Notes under the pieces: model-generated
Seen by the model: only the letters and a program-made list of their open reading frames with translations
The model's database searches: none
What the model was told of the DNA's origin: nothing
Translations under genes and position numbers: made by a program
In this document: in pieces, positions 12,218 through 21,738 of the stretch
How the letters are laid out: each line of letters begins with the position of its first letter
How positions within the stretch are numbered: the stretch's first letter is position 1
NCBI GenBank assembly: GCA_963971425.1
Contig: OZ020523.1
Coordinates: 11,094,867 to 11,158,866 of the forward strand
DNA length: 64,000 nucleotides
Source of the DNA: Bryoerythrophyllum caledonicum
Lineage: Eukaryota > Streptophyta > Bryopsida > Pottiales > Pottiaceae
Reading direction: 5' to 3'

Positions 12218-12734
12218 GGTTAGCCACAAGATCTTGGGTTCTACTTCCCTTACGAATCAGAGCATGTGACACTTACTTCCTTGTTTAGCATTCAAAAGAA
12301 TGATCTCAAAGTCCAAAATCAAGTAAGATTTTGACGCTATCACCGGATTTGACTACCAATTGGGTTTGTTACTAGACTATGTGCAGAATTCATGGTAACA
12401 TGGTGAATTTTGTTCAAGAGTTTTGGTAGTAGTCCGGTTGTGTCTATTGCATGGCTGGTCATGGCGCATTCTCTGTGTGCGTTTAGGTTTCTTGTTTGCA
12501 AGTAAAAGTTTATTTTCTTGTGACAATGAAATAAAATTAAAAAAGAGATGCGGCAAGTAATGTGTGTGACAAGTACTGCCAAATGGATGACACTTAAAAT
12601 TAGAAGACATACATCCACTTTTCATCCATCAATGCAGGATAACCTTGCCACCAAGATACAGTCAAAAGAGTAAGTGAAGCATGTCTTTGGGGGGAAAAAA
12701 ATTAATAAAAATAAAAAAGCTGATATTCATCTAA

Positions 12735-13077
12735 GGGCCAGTTTACATTATGGTGGAGAAGTCCACCGGTCATGAATTGTAGGGGAATTCTGAAATTTGA
12801 TTGGCCTAGAGTGACGCTCTTCTCCGATGGGGGTTTACACTACGGCCAAGAGTCCTCCGGTGGAAAACTTTGTGCATGGATGAAAAAATGACATGGCTGC
12901 CAATGTGGCGACACTTTTTGGAGGGGAGGTTCTCCGGAGGTCAAGTTTCTTGGGCGAGCTCAAAGCCTCGGTCAAGAAACATGGCCTTGCACATCGTCCT
13001 TTGCCTCAAAAAATCATGTCTTAGGCTGAAATTCTTGACCGACTGGTGCACTTCTTCACCATAGTGTAAACTGGCCC
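12735..13077. mobile_element. PIF/Harbinger-like MITE
   Basis: A 343 bp element with inverted ends GGGCCAGTTTACA(T/C)TATGGTG. TAA is duplicated at 12,732-12,734 and 13,078-13,080. Arm B near 26,765 keeps the empty site with a single TAA (CATCTAAGATGG on the reverse strand), which confirms both the insertion and its boundaries. Confidence 0.9.
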
Positions 13078-13080
13078 TAA

Positions 13081-13703
13081 GATGGTAAGAGAATTTGATC
13101 TCGTGACGGATTTTGAGCTCCTTCTCTTTCATCCAGATACATGTCTGATACTTGTGTGTTACCTGTGTGATACCAGTGTGATACCTGGACGGATGTTGTG
13201 GTGCTTGATGGTCAACCTCACATTGTCGTGATCACCTGGCGATGGCGGCGAAGGATGAAGAGGGTTTGGCAATGGCCGTGTTTCAGGTGAGTTTTAGACG
13301 CTACCAGCTCCCTCAGCGCGTCCGCCTCCGGTGGCATGAGGGAAAGCTTTGAGAATTGAGCTCTCCCGGCCGGCGAGTGCGAGGCGATGTGGAGCGGGCT
13401 CTTCTTCTTCGAGCACATTGATTGCATGTGGAGGTGACTTAGCCCAATCCAGGTTCGTTGCTCTAGTTGCGTGTCCAACTTCGTTTCTGTATCCGTCCCT
13501 GCATGATCAGAACTGCGCTTTCGATAGTGCTTATGTGCTCGCTTCAAGCGCAAGTCTGCTTTTGTCGAGTTTCGGGAGGACTGCGGTTGTGGAGTTTAAT
13601 GCGTTTGATTAGGCGTGCTTTCGAGAGGATTGAAGAATTCAGATAGGGATTACGGTAATCGGAATGTCTTGTCGTGCCTTTCAGGAGTTTGTTGAGAAAA
13701 GCC
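13081..13703 (+). promoter_or_regulatory. Upstream region of the thioesterase, shared with SYT7
   Basis: This region precedes the thioesterase start and is nearly identical to 26,193-26,770 in inverted orientation, where it precedes SYT7. It probably holds the promoter and 5' UTR. The shared part stops at TCGTGC (about 13,676); the thioesterase continues CTTTCAGGAG, which could be a splice acceptor in the leader. Long open frames on both strands here (for example 13,218-13,553 minus) are GC-rich and best read as chance frames kept because the duplication is recent. Confidence 0.6.
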
Positions 13704-15288
13704 ATGGAGGAGTGTGCGAAGAGGAGGGGCGGCCATGACGATGATGATGGTGAGGGGGTGGGCGACGGGTTTGACGTGCTCAACTTCATCGGCTTCGAGT
13801 GGGACATGGTGTCGCCCGCGGAGATGAGCGGCCGCTTCCGCGTCCTGCCCAAGTCCTCTCAGGTACACACATCACTGCTCATTCTCGAACTTGTTGTCTT
13901 TTCATGTTTGTGGAGGATAGTTCCGTTTCAGCCAATTCCTTCTGTGATCCCAATTGCCGCCAAGTTTATGAGAATTCATTTCCTACTGTGTGATCAGGGT
14001 TTAGGGTTTGTTATGATGTCACAAGGAATTAGCACTTTCGAAGCTGGGAAGGAAGCTTGTTTGTTTTGTTTTTTTTTCCTTCCAATTTGTGACCATTTCA
14101 GCCGTGTTTGTTGGAATTCAACCTTCTTCTCGTTTCAGATGAAAGATGAGCCTTATGTCTACTACATCCCCACTCTTGGAGCCTGAGAATCATATAAATA
14201 TGTGGTGTGTGGCTTGATGGAGTTGGGGTTTATGTTTTGGAGTCTTTCTTTGAACATTGGGTTAGGTTTAGGTGGGGATAGGAATTGGAAAAGGAAGCTG
14301 CTGAGGATTAGATGCCTGGACTAATGGCAATGATCGTTGAGTTTTGGTTGTTTCGGTTACTCACATGAGTGTTGGCTGTGGGTTTATGGTCAGGTTTTAG
14401 GGTTAGGGTTTATAGATGTGGGTGAATTTGTAGGGATTTGTGAGATGGGCCATAAATTTGGCGGTGTGAGTGAAAGATATGGAGGAGTTGAGCAAACGAC
14501 TAGGATAATAAAAGCAGTCACCTTAAACCCTAAACCCTAAAGTTGTGAAAGTTGTGACCTAACCTACACATTGATCTAACTAATTTTCATCATACTAAGC
14601 TAGTGTTGATTGCTTTTTGGGCAAGGGCAGCCGTTTGGGGTGCTTCATGGTGGCATCACGGCGTTTCTGGCCGAGACACTGTCCAGCTTGGGAGCCCAAA
14701 TTGTGTCCGAATGGGCCAGAGTTGCAGGAATTGATCTGACCGTCAGTCATTTGCAAGCAGCACCAATTGGCTCTGAAGTCATAGCGAAGGCGGTTCCTCT
14801 TCGAGTAGGCAAAAGAGTCCAAGTAAGTATCTTCTCGTCTTCTTCTCCTCTAGCACATGTCTCTTTAGGAATACTAAGGGTTTAGGGTTTAATGGACACT
14901 ATGTATAATAAGCCATGGTGCATAATTTTAAGTAAGATTTCCGTAAACCAAAAGTAGAAGTTTCAAATTACATGACTTATTTTGACTTTCCTATGAAGTG
15001 ATTCCTTATAAGAGTTGCAAGAGAAATCAACATGGCATGAGATAGGCAAAATGTTTCTTTTGTGACACATCTTACTTTACTTGTTTGCAGGTTTGGGACG
15101 TCACTTTTACTACTCCCAACACAAAGAGCTCGTCTCCGAATGAATTCACCACCATTGCAGTTGCACGTCTTAGTGTGATTGTGGGGTTGCCTGACTCAGA
15201 GCGAGGGAGAAAAGGTAATGAAAAGCTCATTGCTATTGCCAGGGAAAAGAATGTGGAGCTGGTTGCCCTTCTGAAATCCAAGCTATGA
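13704..15288 (+). CDS. Peroxisomal PaaI/DHNA-CoA-type hotdog thioesterase
   Basis: A three-exon gene (13,704-13,862; 14,631-14,822; 15,091-15,288) encoding 182 residues, with all junctions GT/AG and phase 0. Exon 2 carries the hotdog signature PFGVLHGG (His59-Gly-Gly) and the AFLAETLSSLG helix with Glu68, as in plant 1,4-dihydroxy-2-naphthoyl-CoA thioesterases and PaaI-family acyl-CoA thioesterases, which hydrolyse acyl-CoA thioesters. The protein ends in SKL, a canonical type 1 peroxisome targeting signal; the phylloquinone-pathway enzymes in plants are also peroxisomal. The N-terminus has an acidic run, HDDDDGEG. I chose the ATG at 13,704; an in-frame ATG at 13,674 would add 10 residues. 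A transposon begins about 10 bases after the stop, so the native 3' flank is lost here. Substrate is inferred from family only. Confidence 0.9.
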
Positions 15289-16076
15289 TGTACCCTACAG
15301 TAGGGTGACATTTAAATTGGCGTTTGGGCAATTCCAGGGATGGTGTCCCACACTACTGCCAACTTTGACACCCTCCACAGGGCTGAAAATTTGTTATTTT
15401 ACCTTGAAATTTTGGGGACAACATCATCTCTATGTTGAAAACATGCATACCAAATTTCAAGTCCAGGGGGCTTATCAAACAAAAGATACTAAAGATTAAC
15501 CACCATGGGGTAGCTGTGAGAAATGTTTCACAACTACCAACTTTGATACCCTCCCAAGGATGGAGGAAATTTTTTTGCCCATGGAATTTGTGGAGTGAAA
15601 ACATCTTTATGTTGATTACATGTGGAAATTTTAAAGTCCAAAAATTGCACAAAAAAAATCACATCCCATTTCTACCAGCATGTGTAGTTGTGAGAAACAA
15701 AGGGAAAAACCATTTTACTTCTCCCAATTTTGACACCCTCCCTAGGTATGAGAGTTTGTTATTTCAAACATGAAATTTTTTACACACGGTTATCTTTATG
15801 TTGATAACTTGTGGAAAAATTTTCAAGGCTAGAAAATGTATTCAAAAGAAGATATTCAAAATCTATTAACATGGGGGTTAGCTGTGAGAAAAGTTTTCCA
15901 GCTGCCCACTTTGACACCCTCCCAAGAATTCAAAAAAATTATTTGTCCATGAAATTTTGGGTATGAAGACATCTTCACGTCAAATACAAGTGTGGAAAAC
16001 TTCAAATCCAAAAGATCTATACAAAAAAACATATACCAAGTCTACCAACATGTGAGAAACAAAGGAGAAAGCTTAC

Positions 16077-17304
16077 CACTACACTAAACATGGCTTTTAG
16101 TGTAGTGGACACATAACATAAACCCATACACTAATTGTAAACTTTACAATTAGTGTAGTGACAAAACTATACACTAAATGTCAATTCCAGTAAATAGTGG
16201 AATATAAGTTTTTTTACTTGTAGACATTTAGTGTATGAAACCTAGAAAATGATTATGTGTACATTTCAAGCATCAAAGTAAAGAAGATTTTGTGTGCATG
16301 TAGAAAAACAAGAATTTGCAAGAGAAATATTGGGAAAAATAGAACGTAGATATAGAAGAAAAGGAAAATCCCAAAAATTGGATAAAGAAAAATGTACATA
16401 CGGAGCGAAAATGAAACAACAAGAACAAGATTGGAAAAATAAGAACTTCAATTTAGAAGGAAAGTGAGAAAATAAAGGAATATTGGAAAAGGAAAAAATG
16501 TAAATACACAATAATTACACAATAACTACACAACAAATATACAATATAATAAACAATAAATAAACATCAAATACTCATTACATAATCATTAAATATACAT
16601 TAAATATGCATTAAAAATTCATTAAAATTTTAGTGAATATTCAAATACACATTAAATATACATTAGAAATTTATTAACTATTCATTAAATATTTATTAAA
16701 TATTCATTAAACATATAAATAAATATAAAATATACATTTAAAACTCATTAAAATTTCTTTATAATTTTTTTAAATATACAAATTTACATTCAATATTATT
16801 TAAATATATAGATATACACTAAATATTCTTTAAATATATAAATATACATTATATATACAAATACACACTAAGTATTCTTTAAATATACAAATGTACTTTA
16901 AATATTGTTTAAAAATTCATTAAGTTTTCATTAAATATATAGATATAAATTAAATGTTCATTTTATATTCATTAAAAGTTTCAAGGAATGCAAGAGATAT
17001 TATGGGAATAGTTGGGAATGGGAGGATAAGGAGATGAGGTTGAGGATGAGACAAAGAGAATTAATGCATGGCGGCGAATAGGTGGTTGATTAGGGGCTAA
17101 CACTATTTATCAATTTTTTAACAAGTATTTGTGCTAGGGTAGGTGGTTGATTTGGGGCAAATACTAAAGGTACTAGGATAGGTGGATGATTGAGAGATGA
17201 TATTCATGATAATGGCGGCTAACACTAATTGCCAACTTGTTAACAAATAGTGTACTAGGATAACTACATTGTTCGTACCATTACACTAAAAGCCATCTTT
17301 AGTG
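16077..17304. mobile_element. CACTA-like non-autonomous element
   Basis: Begins CACTACACTAAACATGGC and ends in TTTAGTG, with an inner inverted copy (TTTAGTGTAGTGG at the left). The same design is seen at 50,803-51,899. It is inserted in the old Tc1-like relic; the related intact element shows the uninterrupted sequence. The interior is very AT-rich, with many ATATTAAATATACATTA-like repeats, and has no coding capacity. Confidence 0.7.
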
Positions 17305-17479
17305 TACTTCCAACTTCAACACCCTTCCTAATTTTGGCCACAAGATCATCTCTATGTTCATAATATGTGAGATAGATTTCAAAGCCAAAAGATGAATATA
17401 CAAAAAAAATTATTCCATATCTAGGAATGTTTGTAACAATAAGAAACTACATTGAAGGGGCTTATTCAGAATGTTGAAA

Positions 17480-18200
17480 TATCTTTGACACCTCAGGAAC
17501 TCTATCCAAGAAATAAATCAATTCGCCATCGTAGACCTCTTCCACAAAATCCTTAGCAGAACGTCAACTATTTGGCATAAAGACAAGTTGTGACATTTGT
17601 CCTCCACCAAATGCACCCCAAATCATCAAAGATGTCCGTCCACTAGGAATTATACAACTTGATGAAAAGCGCTCATATGCACTTTACCAAATATGAATTT
17701 ACAAAGAATTTGTTCCAATCTCAAAATAGATTCATCTGTCCAAACAATATGCTTCCACTCTTCTGAACTCCATCCACAGTACTTCTGAGCAAAACCTCTC
17801 CGCTTAGACATGTGAGGGGATGTCAAAAAAGGTTTCTTGACTGCTATTCAACTAAAAATACCACTTTTATATAATACCCTTTAAATAGTACGTCTAAACA
17901 CTTGAATACTGCATATATTAGTAATCTCTGAGACCAAGGAGCCACGATGAGTTTTGCGTCACGTATAATACTATGCACATCTCTCTCACTTAGTTATTTA
18001 GCGTGACTTCCACTGCAAGGTTTGCGCCAAAAAATAACATCTTAAAACGTTTTCACTGACCTCTGAACTGTTCTAACAGTAATTACCGTCATGGCTGCAA
18101 TTTGAACTCCTGTATTTCCTCCCTCACTCAAACCTATAATGCGAGCACAAATTTCAACTGAAATTGCCCATCTCGACTATTTTTTACGTTGTTGATATGA
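17480..18200 (-). pseudogene. Degenerate Tc1-like transposase
   Basis: The sequence follows 19,500-20,130 of the intact transposase at DNA level, for example the AAAATCCTTAG(C/G)AGAACGT and CCAAATCAT(C/T)AAAGA stretches, but has many substitutions and indels and no open frame. The part for the last catalytic residue is missing. Confidence 0.8.
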
Positions 18201-18289
18201 TACTAAACGCTCATAACAAGTAGTCAATATAACACTCAACATATGGCATTTTGATAATATGGATTAGTGAGCACAAAGGACTAAGCCCA

Positions 18290-18560
18290 TGGCATGTTTA
18301 CTAAGGAAATGAAATTACTTGCTAGTATTGAAAATTTCAAATCTCCAAGGATAACCTAGCAAAAGTTTTTGAAGTTGCCCGACATGCTGGCATAGCTTTT
18401 TATCTACAAGCCCACTGAGAATAAAATTTATACTCCCATGTACCTCTTGTCTTCTTGCATCTCTATACAAAAAAAAATTAAAGCATTGTGGCCATGGGAA
18501 CGTGCCCCCAAGATTTGCGAAAGCCCACCTTGGGACTTTTTTCATTTAGGGTTTATAACT
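18290..18560 (-). repeat. Copy of the 11.3 kb dispersed repeat
   Basis: In reverse orientation this matches about 11,310-11,580, sharing CCCAAGGTGGGCTTT and ATGCAAGAAGACAAGAGGTA. It fills the gap between the old Tc1 relic and the intact element. Confidence 0.7.
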
Positions 18561-18591
18561 ATGTACGAACCCGACCAATGCATAGCGTGTA

Positions 18592-19168
18592 CAATAGGGT
18601 GACATTCAAATTGGCCGTTTAGTAGTTCCAGGGATAGTGTCCTACACTACTGCCAACTTTGACACCCTCCCCAAAGCTGAGAAATTGTTATTTTACCATG
18701 AAAATTTGGGGACATCATCATCTTTATGTTGAAAACATGCATAGCAAATTTCAAGTCCAGGACACTTATACAAAAAAACTTATGCAAGATCTACCAACAT
18801 GGGATAGCTGTGAGAAAAGTGTCACAGCTGCCAACTTTGACACCCTTCCAAGAATTGAGGAAATTTTTTTTGCCCATGAAATTTTTGGAGCAAAAACATT
18901 TTTATGTTGTTTGCATGTGTGGAAAATTTCAAGTCCAAAAGACCCATACAAAAAATAATATTCCAAATCTACCAACATGTGTAGTTTTGAGAAACAAAGG
19001 GGAAAACCATTTTACTACTTCCAACTTTGATGCCCTCCTTAGGATTGAATTTTTATTGATACATAGTGAAATTTTTGGCACAAGATCATCTCTACGCTGG
19101 TAACATGTGAGATAAATTTCAAAGCCAAAAGATGTACACAAAAAAAGTTATTCCATATCTACCAACGT
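18592..19168 (+). repeat. Left terminal inverted repeat of the Tc1-like element
   Basis: Pairs with 20,797-21,370 in reverse complement. It is made of loosely repeated internal modules around CCAACTTTGACACCCTCC, seen at about 18,655, 18,833 and 19,020, which may be multiple transposase-binding sites. Confidence 0.9.
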
Positions 19169-20170
19169 GTATGTCCTCCATTTAGCGTCAATCACTGCTA
19201 GTAACCTAGAGGGCATAGAATGACATAGTTGAAGGAACTTTGTACCATTGACTAACTTCCACTCTCTTTCAAGAACTACCTTCAACACATCTAAGCTTCT
19301 AGGGCATTGTTTGCCATGTTGCACAACATCTTTTAACATCCTCCAAACGTTCTCGATTGGATTGAGATCGGGAGAGTTTGCAGGCCAGTTGAGCATTTCG
19401 AGAAGGTGGCTTTGTCTCCATTCTTCACATATTTTGCTCCTATGGACGGGTGCCCCATCTTCCACAAGCACTCCTTGTGGAATTTGACCCATGAAATGAA
19501 CCAATTTGGCATCGTAAACCACTTCTATAAAATCCTTAGGAGAACGTTGACCGTTAGGCATAAAGACAAGTTCTGACTTTTGTCCTCCGGCAAATGCGTC
19601 CCAAATCATTAAAGAAGTCCTTCCGCTTTTAAAAGTAGGAGCTAGACAACTTGATAAATAAAGCTCGTATGTACTTCTCCAAACATGAATTTGCCGAGAA
19701 TTTTTTCCAATTTCAAAAGTAAATTCATCTGTCCAAACAACACGCTCCCACTCTTTTGCACTCCATCCACGGTACTTTTGAGCAAAAGCTAATCGTTGAG
19801 ACATGTGACAAGGTGTCAAAAAAGGTTTTTTGACTGCAATTCGACTAAAAATGCCATTTTTATGTAAGACCCTTTGAATAGTATATCTACACACTTGAGT
19901 AAGACATGCATTGGTAATCTCTGAGAGTGAAGAGCAACGATGAATTTTTGAGTAATGCACAATACTACGAACATCTCTATCACTAAGCTTTTTAGCGTGA
20001 CTTCCACCGCAAGGTTTGCGCTTGTAGGTTCCATCTTCTCTAAATGTTTTTACTAACCTTGTAACTGTTCTAACAAGAACTCCAATAGTAGCTGCAATTT
20101 GAACTCCTGTAAATCCTCCCTCACTCAAACCTATGATGCGAGCACGAATTTCATCTGAAATTGCCATCAT
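19148..20170 (-). CDS. Tc1-like DD34E transposase
   Basis: An uninterrupted single-exon frame of 340 residues. Residues 1-60 form a helix-turn-helix region (EIRARIIGLSEGGFTG; VQIAATIG; VRTVTRLV) that would bind the inverted repeats, with a second HTH-like segment after it. The catalytic residues are visible: Asp148 in VVWTDEFTF, Asp238 in VLVEDGAPVH and Glu273 in SPDLNPIENVW. There are 34 residues between the last two, so this is the DD34E (Tc1) group. The protein cuts and pastes DNA at TA sites. A start at Met1 or Met2 makes no difference. The last bases overlap the inner edge of the left terminal repeat. It appears functional from sequence. Confidence 0.93.
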   Translation of the reverse strand: MMAISDEIRARIIGLSEGGFTGVQIAATIGVLVRTVTRLVKTFREDGTYKRKPCGGSHAKKLSDRDVRSIVHYSKIHRCSSLSEITNACLTQVCRYTIQRVLHKNGIFSRIAVKKPFLTPCHMSQRLAFAQKYRGWSAKEWERVVWTDEFTFEIGKNSRQIHVWRSTYELYLSSCLAPTFKSGRTSLMIWDAFAGGQKSELVFMPNGQRSPKDFIEVVYDAKLVHFMGQIPQGVLVEDGAPVHRSKICEEWRQSHLLEMLNWPANSPDLNPIENVWRMLKDVVQHGKQCPRSLDVLKVVLEREWKLVNGTKFLQLCHSMPSRLLAVIDAKWRTYTLVDME

Positions 20171-20796
20171 AAACTTATAGAGTGTGTGATGCTAGCTACA
20201 GGAGTAGAGTAGGAGTTAGAGCAGAGCAAGGGGGAGGGAAGGGGGCCAAGGGGCTAGAGCAGAGCAAAGGGGGTTGCAGGATTGACACGTGACAATTGGC
20301 AGAGGAAGAAGAACAGGGCTGGAGCAGAGCAAGGGGGAGAGAAGGGAGCCAAGGCGTTGGAGCAGAGAAGAGAGAAAAGGGTCGCCAAAACACAAGCCCA
20401 TATGCATACATGAAAAATCGTTTTGCTCTTAATCACTCATCATGTATGCCCAATGTGAATCAACACTCATGTATCCCACAATACAACACTCTTTGTTTTG
20501 AGGATTGTCTCAACATTCAGTCTATCACAAATCACACACACCATTCCCTTTACATAGTGTTCAATAGATATTTAGAAGAAAAAAATTGTCATGTGTCTAA
20601 TGCACACTTTATGGCCAAGTGGATTCTTCTACATGAAACACCTCTTCACTTCTTCATTTAGATGTTATTGATCTTTTTGAGAAGCATTTATGTTTGGTGG
20701 CTTACTCACATGATTGAGTTCAATGAAAAAGCATGAGGTGTCAAAGATATTTTGACATTTTCAATATGACCTTCAAATTGTTTATCATAGTTACAC

Positions 20797-21370
20797 ATGT
20801 TGATAGATATGGAATAACTTTTTTTATGTATGTCTTTTGGCTTTGAAATTTATCTCACATGTTACCAGCGTAGAGATGATCTTGTGCCAAAAATTTCACT
20901 ATGTATCAACAAAAATTCAATCCTAAGGAGGGCATCAAAGTTGGAAGTAGTAAAATGGTTTTCCCCTTTGTTTCTCAAAACTACACATGTTGGTAGATTT
21001 GGAATATTATTTTTTGTATGGGTCTTTTGGACTTGAAATTTTCCACACATGCAAACAACATAAAAATGTTTTTGCTCCAAAAATTTCATGGGCAAAAAAA
21101 AATTCCTCAATTCTTGGGAGGGTGTCAAAGTTGGCAGCTGTGACACTTTTCTCACAGCTATCCCATGTTGGTAGATCTTGCATAAGTTTTTTTGTATAAG
21201 TGTCCTGGACTTGAAATTTGCTATGCGTGTTTTCAACATAAAGATGATGCTATCCCCAAATTTTCATGGTAAAATAACAATTTCTCAGCTTTGGGGAGGG
21301 TGTCAAAGTTGGCAGCAGTGGACACTATCCCTGGAACTACTAAACAGCCAATTTGAATGTCACCCTATTG
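20797..21370 (-). repeat. Right terminal inverted repeat of the Tc1-like element
   Basis: Reverse complement of 18,592-19,168 with only scattered differences. Confidence 0.9.
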
Positions 21371-21504
21371 TACAATTCCCAACAAACGTTCAGGGTTAAG
21401 TTAACAGTAACTTGGAGCTCATCGTTTTCAATGTAGGTATTTTTCATATATATATAATGATAGAACCAGGAATGCGCTTGAATACTAACATCCCTATGTC
21501 TTCC

Positions 21505-21660
21505 CAGACACGACCCAAGGTTCCCACACGATCTAAACACGTTCCCAACGTTCCCTTGTGGATCTCAGCCTGTTCCCAGATAGAAAACTCATAGAATCAA
21601 TGTCCTCTAATTCAACTAAAGGAATGGCGTGCTGCAATGTACAGTACATCATAGCTTGAG
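21505..21660 (-). other. Inverted copy of the thioesterase 3' end and flank
   Basis: Read on the minus strand it starts at CAAGCTATGATGTAC, the last two thioesterase codons plus stop, and continues through GGGAACGTTGGGAACGTGT. It matches 2,150-2,300. It directly follows the 3' end of SYT7, so SYT7 lies exactly between a thioesterase-type upstream region (26.2 kb) and a thioesterase-type 3' flank. Confidence 0.8.
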
Positions 21661-21738
21661 AGAGATGTTACAAAAAATTGGTTTGATGGCCACCACGTCG
21701 TCTTCCGATTCGATGATGACGCCTTTCGTTTCAGCGGA

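Larger units (their letters stand above)
10195..13676 (+). repeat. Left arm (A) of the large inverted duplication
   Basis: Read as reverse complement, this matches 26,193-28,600 in order. Shared landmarks are GTCAAAGTTTATGA near 10,240, the CAAAAGCTCAGTGC phrase near 11,295, AAGATCTTGGGTTC near 12,230, the GATGGATGAAA-type block near 12,620 and the strongly conserved 13,085-13,676. Arm A carries three insertions that arm B lacks (10,330-10,643; 11,309-12,217; 12,735-13,077). Similarity is highest close to the gene and decays outward. It ends inside the sequence just before the thioesterase start. Confidence 0.8.
15298..18240 (-). mobile_element. Old Tc1/mariner-like relic
   Basis: The left end, after TA, reads CAGTAGGGTGACATTTAAAT and matches the terminal repeat of the intact element at 18,592. 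About 0.8 kb of the long repeat follows with many changes. A CACTA-like element interrupts it at 16,077. The repeat then continues to about 17,440, followed by a degenerate transposase. No right terminal repeat was found, so the relic is truncated. Confidence 0.75.
18592..21370 (-). mobile_element. Apparently intact Tc1/mariner-like transposon
   Basis: A 2,779 bp element bounded by TA duplications (18,590-18,591 and 21,371-21,372). Its ends are CAATAGGGTGACATTCAAAT and the reverse complement. The terminal inverted repeats are unusually long, about 575 bp each (18,592-19,168 and 20,797-21,370), and differ by only a few bases. Between them lies one uninterrupted transposase gene. The near identity of the repeats and the intact gene suggest recent activity. 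Confidence 0.9.

Noticed and set aside
13218..13553. 111-residue frame at 13,218-13,553 (minus), also present at 26,295-26,630
   Set aside because: The match comes from the inverted duplication of an upstream region; no splice context and no family likeness support a protein.
16266..16511. Frame of 81 residues within the AT-rich element
   Set aside because: Lies in the interior of a non-autonomous CACTA-like element, low complexity, no similarity recognised.
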